In this document: positions 51,053 to 60,113 of the stretch, in pieces
Position numbering within the stretch: the first letter of the stretch is position 1
How the letters are laid out: every line of letters starts with the position of its first letter
Source of the DNA: Bdellovibrio sp. qaytius
Lineage (GTDB): Bacteria > Bdellovibrionota > Bdellovibrionia > Bdellovibrionales > Bdellovibrionaceae
Assembly (NCBI GenBank): GCA_004011035.1
Contig: CP025734.1
Location: forward strand, 558,001-622,000
Direction of reading: 5' to 3'
Length of the DNA stretch: 64,000 nt
Translations under genes and position numbers: made by a program
The notes under the pieces: generated by a model
Database searches by the model: none
What the model was told of the DNA's origin: nothing
The model's input: the letters and a program-made list of their open reading frames with translations, nothing else

Positions 51053-51948
51053 TCTTTTTTAATTTCAATAATACGTGCGCGAATTTTTTCAGCTAACACT
51101 TCAAGGTGGCGAAAGTCATCGCCAGCGCGCAATTGCAGGGCTTTTGTTTCTTCGTCTAAGCCTTTGCCATCAAGGGCTGCACTTAAAAAACGCTCAAAGG
51201 CATAAACAGGGCCAGCAATGCGGTGAGAAATAAATTTTGCAATCGCAAATAGAGAAATTGAAAAAGCTAAAACTAAAATTCCGAATGAAACTAGAAACGC
51301 CTTCGTGTATTCGGCGTGGTCATCGTAAACACCAAGTTCAGTTAAAGCTAATTTAAAATAAGTGTATGAGAACACCATACAGATTAAAGAAATTAAAACG
51401 CCTGAAGTAATAAAGATAAAGGCGTATTTAAGCTGAAACTTTTTATTGATCCAGAATTTATTTCTGTAATCTTGGTCTGGCCACAACTCTTTGCCATCTT
51501 TGAACAGAGAAAAAATTAATAAGCCGTAGCCAACCCATTGAATCATATCAGCTATGTTCCAGATCGGCGTATGAATGTTGCCGAACTGAAAACTGATAAA
51601 ATCCACAACATAACCATAATAAGTGCGATCTAAAACGTTACCTAATATGCCACCTACAAGTAATGACAGACCGAATCTTAAACGCAGAACTTTGACCGGA
51701 ACTAAAAACTGCAAGAAAGCATATAAACTTAAAATGAAGAAGCCGCTTGTTGATAAGGTCACCACGCGCAAAAACGCGGGTAACTTTGAAAATAGGCCAA
51801 GCATCGCACCATCGTTCTGCACGAGCACTAAGTGTAGCGGGCCAAGCCAGCGCTCAGGTTGCTCCAAAGCCCAATTTTTTGAAGCTTGGTCGACAATGAC
51901 AGCCAAAAACAATGTTGCAACGACCAAAATCCAATCTCTAGTTTTCAT
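51049..51948 (-). CDS. lspA: signal peptidase II with C-terminal HAMP-like extension
   Basis: Residues 1-160 are LspA: four helices, NVLDRTYYGYVVDFI with catalytic D116 and PIWNIADM with D134. This aspartyl enzyme removes lipoprotein signal peptides. It normally ends near 160-170; here 135 more residues follow, with KFQLKYAFIFITSGVLIS and a second helix at about 217-240, then SHRIAGPVYAFERFLSAALDG and LRAGDDFRHLEVLAEKI, a HAMP-like linker. So the protein looks like a fusion. Its 3' end overlaps the exonuclease gene by 4 nt (TTAA). Confidence 0.9.
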   Translation of the reverse strand: MKTRDWILVVATLFLAVIVDQASKNWALEQPERWLGPLHLVLVQNDGAMLGLFSKLPAFLRVVTLSTSGFFILSLYAFLQFLVPVKVLRLRFGLSLLVGGILGNVLDRTYYGYVVDFISFQFGNIHTPIWNIADMIQWVGYGLLIFSLFKDGKELWPDQDYRNKFWINKKFQLKYAFIFITSGVLISLICMVFSYTYFKLALTELGVYDDHAEYTKAFLVSFGILVLAFSISLFAIAKFISHRIAGPVYAFERFLSAALDGKGLDEETKALQLRAGDDFRHLEVLAEKIRARIIEIKKD

Positions 51949-51977
51949 AACCTTATTTTGCCGATACAGTTTATAAA

Positions 51978-53393
51978 ATGAACTACATATTGCGATTATC
52001 TGTTTTACTCAACTATAGTCTGGCGCCCTTGCGGGCGACTTGTCTGGCCATTCTTCTAACAACGTCTAGTGTGATGGCCCAGGGCCTGCAGGCAGATATT
52101 AAAGAGATCTTAGCTAAGCACAAGATTAATCCAGATCATGTTGGTATGGTGATTTCTTTGAAAGACCAAAACGTTTACGAGAATAATTTAAAGAAACAAT
52201 TTATTCCCGCATCGATTTCTAAATTATTAACTTCGTACTCAGTTTTAAAAAATATCGAGCTGACGCAAAAGTTTAAAACTGAATTGTATTTCGACGGTAA
52301 GAACTTGTATTTAAAAGGCGGCGGCGACCCAAGTTTTGTATCTGAAAACTTATGGTATTTAGTCAATGAGTTTACACGCCAAAAAATCGGTGTGATTCCT
52401 GGTGATATCGTTGTCGATGATTATTACTTTGATGATGTTAGATTTGATAGTTCACGCGAGTCGGAGCGCGTAGATCGTTCGTACGATGCCCCAGTAGGGG
52501 CGATGAGTTTTAACTGGAATTCAGTTAACGTTTTCGTAAAACCTGGTCCAACTGAAAACAAAGAGGCCCATGTTGTTTTAGATCCGCAAAATACTTATTT
52601 TACGTTAGTAAATAGAACGACAACGAAAGCAAACAAGCTATCTCGCGAATTAATTATTGATGTGAATCAAAAAAACCGCACGATCACAGTCACTGGTGAT
52701 GTTTTAAAAGGTGGTATCGAAAAAGCCTATTTTAAGAATGTCGCAGAACCTGAATTGTGGGCCGGCGATAACTTAAAAGCTTTTTTGTTACAGCGAAATA
52801 TCGAAGTTAAAGGTAAAATTAAACACGGTAAAACGCCAAGTGATGCCAACAAACTTGTAACGTTTGAAAGTAAAAGTTTGTCGCTGATCTTAGCCGACAT
52901 GAATAAGTTTTCTAATAACTACGTAGCCGAAATGTTTACAAAAAATTTAGCGGCACTTTCTGGTGAAACACCGGCGACACTTTCAACAGGTGTTAAAGTT
53001 ATTCAAAAGAATTTAAAAGAATTAGGCTTAACTAAAGATGATTTTACAGTCTTAAACCCATCGGGTTTTACCCGTGATAATAGAGCGTCGGCTTACACCA
53101 TGGGCGTAGTTTTAAAAGCTATGCAGAATGACTTTCGTTATTTTCCGACATTATTAGAATCACTTCCGATTTCAGCTATTGATGGAACATTAAAAAAACG
53201 CATGAAAAATACAAGTGCTGCTGGTTTTGTTCGCGCTAAAACAGGTTACTTAGATGGCGTAGTTTCGTTAGCAGGGTATGCTGGACAAAAGGACGGCGAC
53301 ATTTACCGCTTCGCGTTTCTATACAATGGTCCACAAGATGAGGCGCGTGTGCGTGAAGCTTTTGATCAAGTTCTAGTTTCACTATTAAAATAG
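51978..53393 (+). CDS. dacB: D-alanyl-D-alanine carboxypeptidase/endopeptidase (PBP4 type)
   Basis: This 471-residue peptidase S13 protein has the three penicillin-binding motifs: S-x-x-K in FIPASISKLLTS, S-x-N in NKFSNNYVAEMF, and K-T-G in RAKTGYLDGV. It trims peptidoglycan cross-links in the periplasm after signal-peptide removal (near VMAQ-G). The signal region contains NYSLAPLRAT, encoded by an unusual GC-rich near-palindrome (CGCCCTTGCGGGCG). It lies 4 nt before a transglycosylase gene, so the pair is probably co-expressed. Confidence 0.93.
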   Translation: MNYILRLSVLLNYSLAPLRATCLAILLTTSSVMAQGLQADIKEILAKHKINPDHVGMVISLKDQNVYENNLKKQFIPASISKLLTSYSVLKNIELTQKFKTELYFDGKNLYLKGGGDPSFVSENLWYLVNEFTRQKIGVIPGDIVVDDYYFDDVRFDSSRESERVDRSYDAPVGAMSFNWNSVNVFVKPGPTENKEAHVVLDPQNTYFTLVNRTTTKANKLSRELIIDVNQKNRTITVTGDVLKGGIEKAYFKNVAEPELWAGDNLKAFLLQRNIEVKGKIKHGKTPSDANKLVTFESKSLSLILADMNKFSNNYVAEMFTKNLAALSGETPATLSTGVKVIQKNLKELGLTKDDFTVLNPSGFTRDNRASAYTMGVVLKAMQNDFRYFPTLLESLPISAIDGTLKKRMKNTSAAGFVRAKTGYLDGVVSLAGYAGQKDGDIYRFAFLYNGPQDEARVREAFDQVLVSLLK

Positions 53394-53397
53394 ATAG

Positions 53398-54486
53398 GTG
53401 AGATATTTATTTTTAATTATTGCGTGTTTTTATACTCTTAATGCTCAGGCTTTGGTTACTCCTTGGAGTAGCTCGATCCCGAAAAATTCTAAATTTAAAG
53501 CCAACGAAGACATGCGCGGCCGCGTAGAGTTCTGGAAAAAGATTTATTCTGAAGTTTCTGAAAATGCAGGATTGTTTCATGATCCTGATTTTCCAGAATT
53601 TACTTTCGGTGAAGTTAACTGGGAATACATTCAGAACGATAAAAGTTTAACGGCTTCAGAAAAAAGAAAAAAAATTGATGCTTTAATTAACTACGAACGT
53701 ATTCGTATCGCGGCCAAACATAAAATCAAAGATCCAAGACGTTTACGTTTACAAACGGGCTTAAAAGAAAGAATGCAAAAAGCATTATTTCTATCGGGTC
53801 AGTATTTACCAATGATGGAAGAAGTGTTTCGTAAAAAAGGTTTACCGATCGAGTTGTCACGTCTGCCATTTGTCGAAAGTTCTTTTAACGTTTACGCCCA
53901 ATCAAAAGTGGGTGCCAGTGGTTTATGGCAGATCATGCCGTTCGTGGCGCGTCCTGAAGGTTATATTAAAAGTTATTACGACAAAAGAAATCATCCCTAT
54001 TATGCAACGCTGTTAGCGGCAAATATGTTAGAGGATAACTATCGCGCTTTAAAAAAATGGCCATTAGCAATATCGGCTTACAATCATGGTTTAGGCGGCA
54101 TTAAAAAAATGGTTCGCGTTAGTCAATCAAGCTATCTTCCAGATTTAATTGGTTCAGAAGATCGAACAAAAAGCTGGGGCTTTGCTTCAGAAAATTTCTA
54201 CGCGTGTTTTTTAGCCGTGTTAGAAGTTGAAAAAGAAGCTAAGTCTTTATTTGGTGATGATTTATTAAAAGCTAAGCCATTGCCCATGAATAGAGTCGTT
54301 ACGGCTAAGGCCGTATCTAAAAAAGAAGCCTTAAAATATTTCGATGGCAGTTTAGCGATGTTGCAGAAGTATAATCCACATTTAAATATGTCGCTTTTAA
54401 GAAAAAACAAAATGATTCCGTCGGGTGTGCCTTTGATCTTACCGAAAAAGGCGAGCACCAAACTTTTCAGAACAGCTTCGTTATAA
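53398..54486 (+). CDS. lytic transglycosylase (MltD-like)
   Basis: A signal peptide (about 1-18) precedes a region of helices, then the SLT domain LSRLPFVESSFNVYAQSKVGASGLWQIMP with the catalytic Glu in V-E-S-S; SAYNHGLGG is the second motif. The C-terminus (about 300-352) looks like a single weak LysM-type unit (AMLQKYNPHLNMSLLRKNKMIPSG). It cleaves the glycan chain of peptidoglycan. The start is a GTG 4 nt after dacB. Confidence 0.9.
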   Translation: MRYLFLIIACFYTLNAQALVTPWSSSIPKNSKFKANEDMRGRVEFWKKIYSEVSENAGLFHDPDFPEFTFGEVNWEYIQNDKSLTASEKRKKIDALINYERIRIAAKHKIKDPRRLRLQTGLKERMQKALFLSGQYLPMMEEVFRKKGLPIELSRLPFVESSFNVYAQSKVGASGLWQIMPFVARPEGYIKSYYDKRNHPYYATLLAANMLEDNYRALKKWPLAISAYNHGLGGIKKMVRVSQSSYLPDLIGSEDRTKSWGFASENFYACFLAVLEVEKEAKSLFGDDLLKAKPLPMNRVVTAKAVSKKEALKYFDGSLAMLQKYNPHLNMSLLRKNKMIPSGVPLILPKKASTKLFRTASL

Positions 54487-54488
54487 AC

Positions 54489-54950
54489 TTACAATAAACT
54501 TTGGCAGTGTGATTTTAAGTAGCGAGCTTTATCAGGATAGCTTAATTTTTTAGAGATCGCTTCACACGTGGCTTTGTTGATGCCTTTTTCAAATTGCGAA
54601 TAACAATCAAAAATAGCGGCATCATGATTATCAGTTTCAGCAAATAAATAAGCTTTTTCTAAGCAAGATCTTAAAGTCGGCATTTCTGAAATATGATAAA
54701 AGCAGTACGAGCGAACTTTTTCTTTTGTGTGGTTTGATCTGATGGCTTTAGCTTTATCGTAACAACTTTCGATAGAGATAAACTTTGAAGTTTTACCTAA
54801 ACACTCACGAATCTCATTAGGTTGATCATCTAGACACTTTTCAAGCGAGGTAGTACCTTGCCCATAGGCCGATGAGACCAACATGACTGTGGTTAAAATT
54901 ACTGTCGATAAAGCGGTTTTCATAAATCTGTTCATAAATACGTCCAACAT
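54489..54950 (-). CDS. exported Cys-rich small protein
   Basis: This protein of up to 153 residues has a signal peptide whose core is MKTALSTVILTTVMLVSSAYGQ. The mature part is helical with ten Cys at regular spacing (EKCLDDQPNEIRECLG; ESCYDKAKAI; SYCFYH; RSCLEKAY; FDCYSQF; ATCEAIS; SHCQSL), so it should be disulfide-bonded in the periplasm. Starts at 54950, 54935 and 54923 are all possible; no ribosome-binding site decides. Family unknown. Confidence 0.7.
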   Translation of the reverse strand: MLDVFMNRFMKTALSTVILTTVMLVSSAYGQGTTSLEKCLDDQPNEIRECLGKTSKFISIESCYDKAKAIRSNHTKEKVRSYCFYHISEMPTLRSCLEKAYLFAETDNHDAAIFDCYSQFEKGINKATCEAISKKLSYPDKARYLKSHCQSLL

Positions 54951-55135
54951 ACTTTAGGTAATTTGCAGGAAACGTTCCAGCTTGAAACACATTTTATTGC
55001 TTATAGACAATTAAACGCTATTAGAGGATTAGACAGTGGCCAAGAATTGTCCACCACAGTGTGAAATGTATATACCAGATCTAATATATTCGATTTAGCT
55101 GTGAATGTGCCCAATAATTAGGTAATACAAGGTTT

Positions 55136-56293
55136 ATGAAAACAATTTTCAGAAGCCTTTTGGCACTATTCACTATTTCATTTCTTATAGTTACCTTTGC
55201 CGAAGCCAAAGTTGAAAAGCCAGCTCCATCGTTAATTTGGAGAACAGCCAATGAGGCGTATGCGACCTTTGAAACTGATGCTTTAAATAGTTCACAGTCT
55301 TTAGATTACGTATTTTTAAAACTCGAGAAAAAAATAAACTTTCAATTATTAACTGAAAAAGAATTAGAAATTTTAAATTTTGATGTGCTGACTCAGAAAG
55401 TGTTACTTTTCGTTAATCGTTCAAACTTTACATTTAATTTACCGATCAATAATAAATTACGTAAACAAATGCAGTTTGAATTTTATGGATTAAGTCAGGC
55501 GATCAAAAAAGCCAATGAAATGAATCTAACTGTGCAAGCAGAACACTTCGATAAATTGCACGATATGTTAATGGGGCAAAGTTCTAGCCTTTTTTACACT
55601 TCGGCTAAAGATAAGAAAAAAACTGATTTGTTTTTTACCGCGTATTACCTGAATGAATTAGAATACCCCATGGATATGACAGCTCGCCATTTAGAGGCTT
55701 TAAAAAAGACTTCGAATTGGAATTATAATACAAAAGTTTACGCTTCTAAATTAGCGCGTTTATCATTACAAGGTGGCACTCAGTTAAACAAATTAACTGC
55801 AAAGCAAGTTGATGTTTTATATGAAGCGAGTTTGCTTACGCCGTTAGATGATAAAGCTAAACAAGCCATTCAAAAAATCTATTTAAAACAGCTGCAAATG
55901 ATCGGTGACCAAGAAAAAATCAAAGAAGTAAAACGTGTGTTAGCTTCTAATATGCTAGGGCAAGAAACTAAAAACGTTATTGCTCATCCCTTCGAGATTT
56001 TAAAATATATCCAATTTTGTGTGGGTTATATTTTTATCGCTTGGCCATTAGAGGTGATTTTAGTTGTTGTTTCAATTTTGATATTCGGTTTTCAAGCTTC
56101 GCATGTATTAACAGAGCAAGAGAAGCGTAAAAAATCGATTGGTAAAAAAATGTGGTTGGTGTTTCAGAAAGCTTACTTAGGCAGTAACGTGCCGTTTTTT
56201 ACTAAACTTGCGGCTTCGTTGATTTTATTCGGAGTAGGTCTCTACTTTAACTCTGCGAAGAATTTCGTAGAGACCATGATGACGAATATGTAA
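55136..56293 (+). CDS. membrane protein of unknown function
   Basis: This 385-residue protein has a signal peptide (AEAK near 25), then about 240 helical residues (TPR- or HEAT-like in character, e.g. VEKPAPSLIWRTANEAYATF and MTARHLEALKKTSNWN), and two transmembrane helices near the C-terminus (about 296-320 and 358-375) separated by a basic loop KRKKSIGKKMW. I recognise no family. It is monocistronic and ends in a strong terminator. The large domain is probably periplasmic. Confidence 0.65.
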   Translation: MKTIFRSLLALFTISFLIVTFAEAKVEKPAPSLIWRTANEAYATFETDALNSSQSLDYVFLKLEKKINFQLLTEKELEILNFDVLTQKVLLFVNRSNFTFNLPINNKLRKQMQFEFYGLSQAIKKANEMNLTVQAEHFDKLHDMLMGQSSSLFYTSAKDKKKTDLFFTAYYLNELEYPMDMTARHLEALKKTSNWNYNTKVYASKLARLSLQGGTQLNKLTAKQVDVLYEASLLTPLDDKAKQAIQKIYLKQLQMIGDQEKIKEVKRVLASNMLGQETKNVIAHPFEILKYIQFCVGYIFIAWPLEVILVVVSILIFGFQASHVLTEQEKRKKSIGKKMWLVFQKAYLGSNVPFFTKLAASLILFGVGLYFNSAKNFVETMMTNM

Positions 56294-56325
56294 GGTGGCG
56301 CGAAGCTGCCATCCTTGGCCGGGCT

Positions 56326-56358
56326 TCTGACGGCGTCGTGCCGTCAGATCTATTTTTT
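56326..56358 (+). terminator. rho-independent terminator
   Basis: TCTGACGGC / GCCGTCAGA, a 9-bp stem with 5-nt loop, followed by TCTATTTTTT. Confidence 0.85.
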
Positions 56359-57634
56359 AGGGTGTTGGATTTGGTGCGATTGGTCCGATGCTTACGTTGA
56401 TTGTTCTGTAAGGGTTATCAGAGTATTCCATTAAGTATAAGCACGGTTCTACGTTCTTATCAAAAACAGGCTGAATCACACTTGCGCCCGGATAAAATCC
56501 GCCGCCACCGAAACCACCTGATGATTGCGATGGATCTAATTCAAAAGTAAAAGCAAATATTTTATGTTCGCCGTAAGCCCAATCCGTTGTATCACCGCTG
56601 GCGATATAAAGATCAGAAGAATGCTGTGGAGTATATTTGTTCCATTCAGCCATTTTCTTTCCCATAGTTTCAAATACTTTGGCGTCTTTTGTGTTTTCAG
56701 AGCCGCCGTATTTATGCCCCCATGGATATAAAACTAACTGAGAGTATGTGTGAAACGAAAGTAGAACTGTAATGTTCGTGTGCGCTTCAACGTAATTTTT
56801 GATGTTGATTGTTTCAGGTTCAGAGAATGGTTTTGTTCCCATGTAGGTGTCGTTGTTTGGGTTGCTAGATGAACCGCCAGTTCCCCATTTGTAACCGTAG
56901 TTGCGATTTAAATCTGTACCGAATGTTCCGTCAGCATTTTTCGAACGGTTTTTTCTCCACATTTTGTAGCTGCCATCTTGAACATCGAACTCTGCGCCAT
57001 CAGGATTAACCATCGGGATAATATGAATATCGCGATTGTTCATTAAACCGATAATGCGCTCGTTGCCAGCTTTGTATTGATTTACTAAATACTGCGCAAG
57101 CATCAATGGCATTTCCATAGATAAATGTTCACGTGCGTGGTGTCCGCCCATGTAAATCACAGCAGGTTTTTCATCGGCGTGTGATTGATCATTGCCTAAA
57201 CGTAAAACCCAAGTGTCGCGGCCTTCAGTTGATTTACCAATTGATGACATTTTTACTAGAGATGGATTTTCATTCGCTAACTTAGTCAGTTCGGCTGTCA
57301 TTTCTGCATAGTTGTGAAAAGCAGAATCTTTTTGTGGAAAATCTTTACCACTAAAACGAGCTTCATCATTCAGATTTGAGTAATTTAATAACCAACCTAA
57401 TTTTTGAATTTGTTTTAACTCTTGGTCACCACCGAAGGCGATGACGTAATCTTCTTTGGCGTTTTCAATACCAACGATGTTCGCGATGACTGAGCGCTCG
57501 AATTTATCTTTGGCGCGAATTTTCATCCAGTAGCGTTGGTTTGATGTTGATTGCGCAAATTGCGCAATAGAAACTGCGATTAAAATCACAGTGGCTATAA
57601 ATGCCGATTTTCTGAAATTGAACTTAACAGACAT
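56357..57634 (-). CDS. M14-family zinc carboxypeptidase
   Basis: The signal peptide (cleavage near AQSTS) is followed by a short propeptide-like region, then the M14 domain: GGHHAREHLSMEMP (zinc His and Glu of H-x-x-E), NPDGAEFDV and RKNRSKNADG (substrate Arg/Asn), LLSFHTYSQ (third zinc His), and FTFELDPSQ with the catalytic Glu. A Gly-rich loop (SSGGFGGGGFYPG) follows the Glu. It probably digests peptides outside the inner membrane, a plausible predatory hydrolase, though that is inference. GGAAGGG precedes the ATG. Confidence 0.93.
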   Translation of the reverse strand: MSVKFNFRKSAFIATVILIAVSIAQFAQSTSNQRYWMKIRAKDKFERSVIANIVGIENAKEDYVIAFGGDQELKQIQKLGWLLNYSNLNDEARFSGKDFPQKDSAFHNYAEMTAELTKLANENPSLVKMSSIGKSTEGRDTWVLRLGNDQSHADEKPAVIYMGGHHAREHLSMEMPLMLAQYLVNQYKAGNERIIGLMNNRDIHIIPMVNPDGAEFDVQDGSYKMWRKNRSKNADGTFGTDLNRNYGYKWGTGGSSSNPNNDTYMGTKPFSEPETINIKNYVEAHTNITVLLSFHTYSQLVLYPWGHKYGGSENTKDAKVFETMGKKMAEWNKYTPQHSSDLYIASGDTTDWAYGEHKIFAFTFELDPSQSSGGFGGGGFYPGASVIQPVFDKNVEPCLYLMEYSDNPYRTINVSIGPIAPNPTP

Positions 57635-57728
57635 ATGGTGATCCCTTCCGTGGGTTAGTCATAGTTAGTTTGTAAATAAACTTAACTATAACGTTAGCAC
57701 GAAAGTCTAGCTGCCTGTCTAGTAAACA

Positions 57729-58064
57729 TTAATTTGATTGGTTTGAGAAAAGCATGTTCGTCAGTTTGTCTTGTAGTTCTTCGCGTTTTAAAAATTGAAC
57801 GCCAACACCTAGACCTTTTGACCAAACTACTTCGCAGTCCACAACGTGAACGCGATTTAATGAACGTAAATTAATTGTAACTCTGGCGATGTCGCCTTTT
57901 TTAACTGAAAAATTTGGACTAAGAACTTCGAAAAAGGCTCCAGAAGCAGAAAGGTTGCCCATTCTTGTTAGGATTTTTCCGCCTTTACCGTAGATTTCTA
58001 TGTGAGCTAATTCTTGTGTTACAAATCTGCGGGCCACTTGTTGTGTTGGATTTTGATTATTCAT
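57729..58064 (-). CDS. small PilZ domain protein
   Basis: This 111-residue stand-alone PilZ domain has ARRFVTQELAHIEI for the R-x-x-x-R region (only RRF is seen, with a shorter spacing than usual) and GNLSASGAFFEV, matching [DN]-x-S-x-x-G. c-di-GMP binding is likely but the altered first motif makes it less certain. GGAG is 5 nt before the ATG. It may be an adaptor for motility or envelope processes. Confidence 0.85.
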   Translation of the reverse strand: MNNQNPTQQVARRFVTQELAHIEIYGKGGKILTRMGNLSASGAFFEVLSPNFSVKKGDIARVTINLRSLNRVHVVDCEVVWSKGLGVGVQFLKREELQDKLTNMLFSNQSN

Positions 58065-58146
58065 AGCTACTCCATTTACCTATTTTAGATCGGTTTTTAG
58101 AGCGGTAATATTTAATTTTATTTATTGTTCCAATCGTAGATTATAT

Positions 58147-58638
58147 CTACGATTTCGACCAGATTTCGTAAACTAGACCAGGGTGTTGTTCAGACATTTG
58201 ACGATTTTTTAAAGAAAAGCCCTCGGTAAAGTTCGCAGGGTAGAAAGTATCCCCCTCAAACTGGCCAGGAATGCGTGTGACGTACAATAGATCGCACTGC
58301 AGGCGTGTTTGTCGGTAAATCTCGGCACCACCCACGACCATGACTTCTTCGGGGTATTCGCCAATTTTAGTTTTCGCAAATTCAATGGCTTCTTCGATGG
58401 TTTTTACAAAGTGAACATTTGGAAATTCAGACTTTATTTCAGAACGTGAAATCACAATATGAAATCTTTTAGGTAAGGGTTTACCTAATGAATCATAGGT
58501 CTTGCGGCCCATGATCATGATTTTTCCAGATGTGTTGGTTTTGAAATATTTTAAATCTTCAGGAAAATGCCACAAAAGTTTATTGTCTTTACCAATGGCA
58601 AAGTTTTCTGATGTGGCAACGATTTGCGACAGAATCAT
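58147..58638 (-). CDS. folA: dihydrofolate reductase
   Basis: FolA reduces dihydrofolate with NADPH. ATSENFAIGKDNKLLWHFPEDLKYF holds the Met20-loop-like and folate-binding parts, GKIMIMGRKTYDSLGKPLP the NADPH site, and EEVMVVGGAEIYRQT the second nucleotide motif. The length (163) is typical. It starts on the last base of thyA (one-base overlap), so thyA and folA are coupled, matching their linked roles in dTMP synthesis. Confidence 0.96.
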   Translation of the reverse strand: MILSQIVATSENFAIGKDNKLLWHFPEDLKYFKTNTSGKIMIMGRKTYDSLGKPLPKRFHIVISRSEIKSEFPNVHFVKTIEEAIEFAKTKIGEYPEEVMVVGGAEIYRQTRLQCDLLYVTRIPGQFEGDTFYPANFTEGFSLKNRQMSEQHPGLVYEIWSKS

Positions 58639-59432
58639 TAAATAGCAACCTCACCCTTAATAGCAGGGTGTGGTTCGTAACCCACGATTTCGATGTCTTC
58701 GTATTTAAAATCAAAAATGTTTTTCACATCTGGATTTAATTTTAATTTCGGAAGCGGACGGCATTCGCGTGAAAGTTGTAATTTAACTTGGTCTAAGTGA
58801 TTTGAATAAATATGCGCATCACCTAACGTGTGAATAAATTCTCCCACTTCAAGGTTACACACTTGCGCCACCATATGAACTAACAGCGCATAACTTGCGA
58901 TATTAAATGGAACACCTAAAAAGATGTCTGCACTTCGTTGGTAAAGCTGACAAGAAAGTTTTCCATCAGCGACGTAAAATTGAAAAAACGCATGGCACGG
59001 TGGTAACGCCATTTTGTTAATGTCTGAAGGATTAAATGCGACAACTAAAAGTCTGCGCGAGTCTGGATTTTTTTTGATCTCTTCAATAACGTTACTGATT
59101 TGATCGATGGTTGTGCCGTCAGCGGCCTCCCATGAGCGCCATTGTTTACCATAAACTGGGCCTAATTCGCCTTCTTCATCAGCCCATTCATCCCAGATAG
59201 AAACTTTATTTTCTTTTAAATATCTAATGTTTGTTTCACCTTTTAAGAACCATAAAAGTTCGTGAAAGATTGAACGAGTATGAAGTTTTTTAGTTGTTAA
59301 AAGAGGAAAACCTTTTTGCAGGTCAAAACGCATTTGATAACCAAACACACTGATAGTGCCTGTGCCGGTACGGTCTGATTTTACTGTGCCTTCGCTTAAT
59401 ACGTGACGTAGTAGATCGTGATATTGTTTCAT
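58638..59432 (-). CDS. thyA: thymidylate synthase
   Basis: ThyA methylates dUMP with methylene-tetrahydrofolate. [26 protein letters not shown], the active-site Cys in [32 protein letters not shown] and the C-terminal [11 protein letters not shown] all match. The ATG at 59432 (264 residues, the usual size) is chosen; GAGGGG lies about 8 nt upstream. folA overlaps its end by one base. Confidence 0.97.
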   Translation of the reverse strand: MKQYHDLLRHVLSEGTVKSDRTGTGTISVFGYQMRFDLQKGFPLLTTKKLHTRSIFHELLWFLKGETNIRYLKENKVSIWDEWADEEGELGPVYGKQWRSWEAADGTTIDQISNVIEEIKKNPDSRRLLVVAFNPSDINKMALPPCHAFFQFYVADGKLSCQLYQRSADIFLGVPFNIASYALLVHMVAQVCNLEVGEFIHTLGDAHIYSNHLDQVKLQLSRECRPLPKLKLNPDVKNIFDFKYEDIEIVGYEPHPAIKGEVAI

Positions 59433-59479
59433 CGGATAACCCCTCTGTACATTCAATTACAGGTTAAATTATCCGTGAA

Positions 59480-59511
59480 AACTAGCGTTGCTGTCGAGAA
59501 GACCGCAACGC
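59480..59511 (-). terminator. terminator-like hairpin
   Basis: On the minus strand GCGTTGC / GCAACGC (7 bp) is followed by TAGTTTTCACG. It lies after the small Lys-rich protein gene. Confidence 0.5.
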
Positions 59512-59525
59512 GCAATATAGAAAAA

Positions 59526-59747
59526 TTATTTGGTCTTCTTTTTAGGCTTTTTCGCGCGGACAGCGGCTTTGCTGACAGCTTGAGTTTGCTCAGTTGTCGG
59601 CTTAACGATTGTGCCCTTGATATCTTCAACTTTTTCTTTCACTTCTTGGTTGGGCTCAGATTGAGCCTGAGAAGGAAGATTTGCTGGCTCGGTAGCCATT
59701 ACAGTAGTTGATAATAATAAAGCAGATAAAGTAATTAGCAATTTCAT
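59526..59747 (-). CDS. small exported Lys-tailed protein 1
   Basis: This 73-residue protein has a clear signal peptide (LLLSTTVMATE). The mature part of about 54 residues is disordered: Gln/Glu/Pro-rich, ending in the basic AKKPKKKTK. AAGGAG is 6 nt before the ATG. The neighbour at 59815 has the same plan (signal peptide, low-complexity linker, poly-Lys tail). A wall- or nucleic-acid-binding role for the tail is speculation. Confidence 0.75.
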   Translation of the reverse strand: MKLLITLSALLLSTTVMATEPANLPSQAQSEPNQEVKEKVEDIKGTIVKPTTEQTQAVSKAAVRAKKPKKKTK

Positions 59748-59814
59748 TGTAAACTCCTTTAAAACATTCTTAAGCGATCAAGTTAAGCGACTGAAAAAAG
59801 ACACTGAAAAAAGA

Positions 59815-60081
59815 TTAAGCTGAGTGCTTTTTCTTTTTGTGTTTTTTCTTGCCAGCAGTTTTGTGGTGCTTAGCTTTTTTAGCTTTTTTGCCTTCGTGTT
59901 TTTCAGAAGGTGCTGGAGCTTCAGGGCTAGTTTCAGCTTGTGCTGTTGCTGTTCCTGGAGCTTTAGTAGCTGGAGCTGTCGTCGCAGGCGTTGTAGTTTG
60001 CGCCGGTGTTGTTGTTGGATCTGCTGCTAAAACTGATACAGATAATAGCAAAGCTGATACTAGTGTTGTTAATGTTTTCAT
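59815..60081 (-). CDS. small exported Lys-tailed protein 2
   Basis: This 88-residue protein has a signal peptide (LLSVSVLAADP), a Thr/Ala/Pro linker with repeated TTPA/APAT units, and a very basic tail of KKAK, HHK and KKHKKKKH. AAGGAG is about 9 nt before the ATG. It shares its plan with the gene at 59526 and is separated from it by 67 nt, so the two are probably tandem duplicates that have diverged. Function unknown. Confidence 0.75.
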   Translation of the reverse strand: MKTLTTLVSALLLSVSVLAADPTTTPAQTTTPATTAPATKAPGTATAQAETSPEAPAPSEKHEGKKAKKAKHHKTAGKKKHKKKKHSA

Positions 60082-60113
60082 TGTTGTTGTCTCCTTAGTA
60101 TTTATTTTATTAT

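Noticed and set aside
52029-52050. GC-rich near-palindrome in the dacB signal-peptide region as a mobile element insertion
   Set aside because: The frame is intact and only one short palindrome is seen, with no duplication of the flanks, so insertion cannot be shown.
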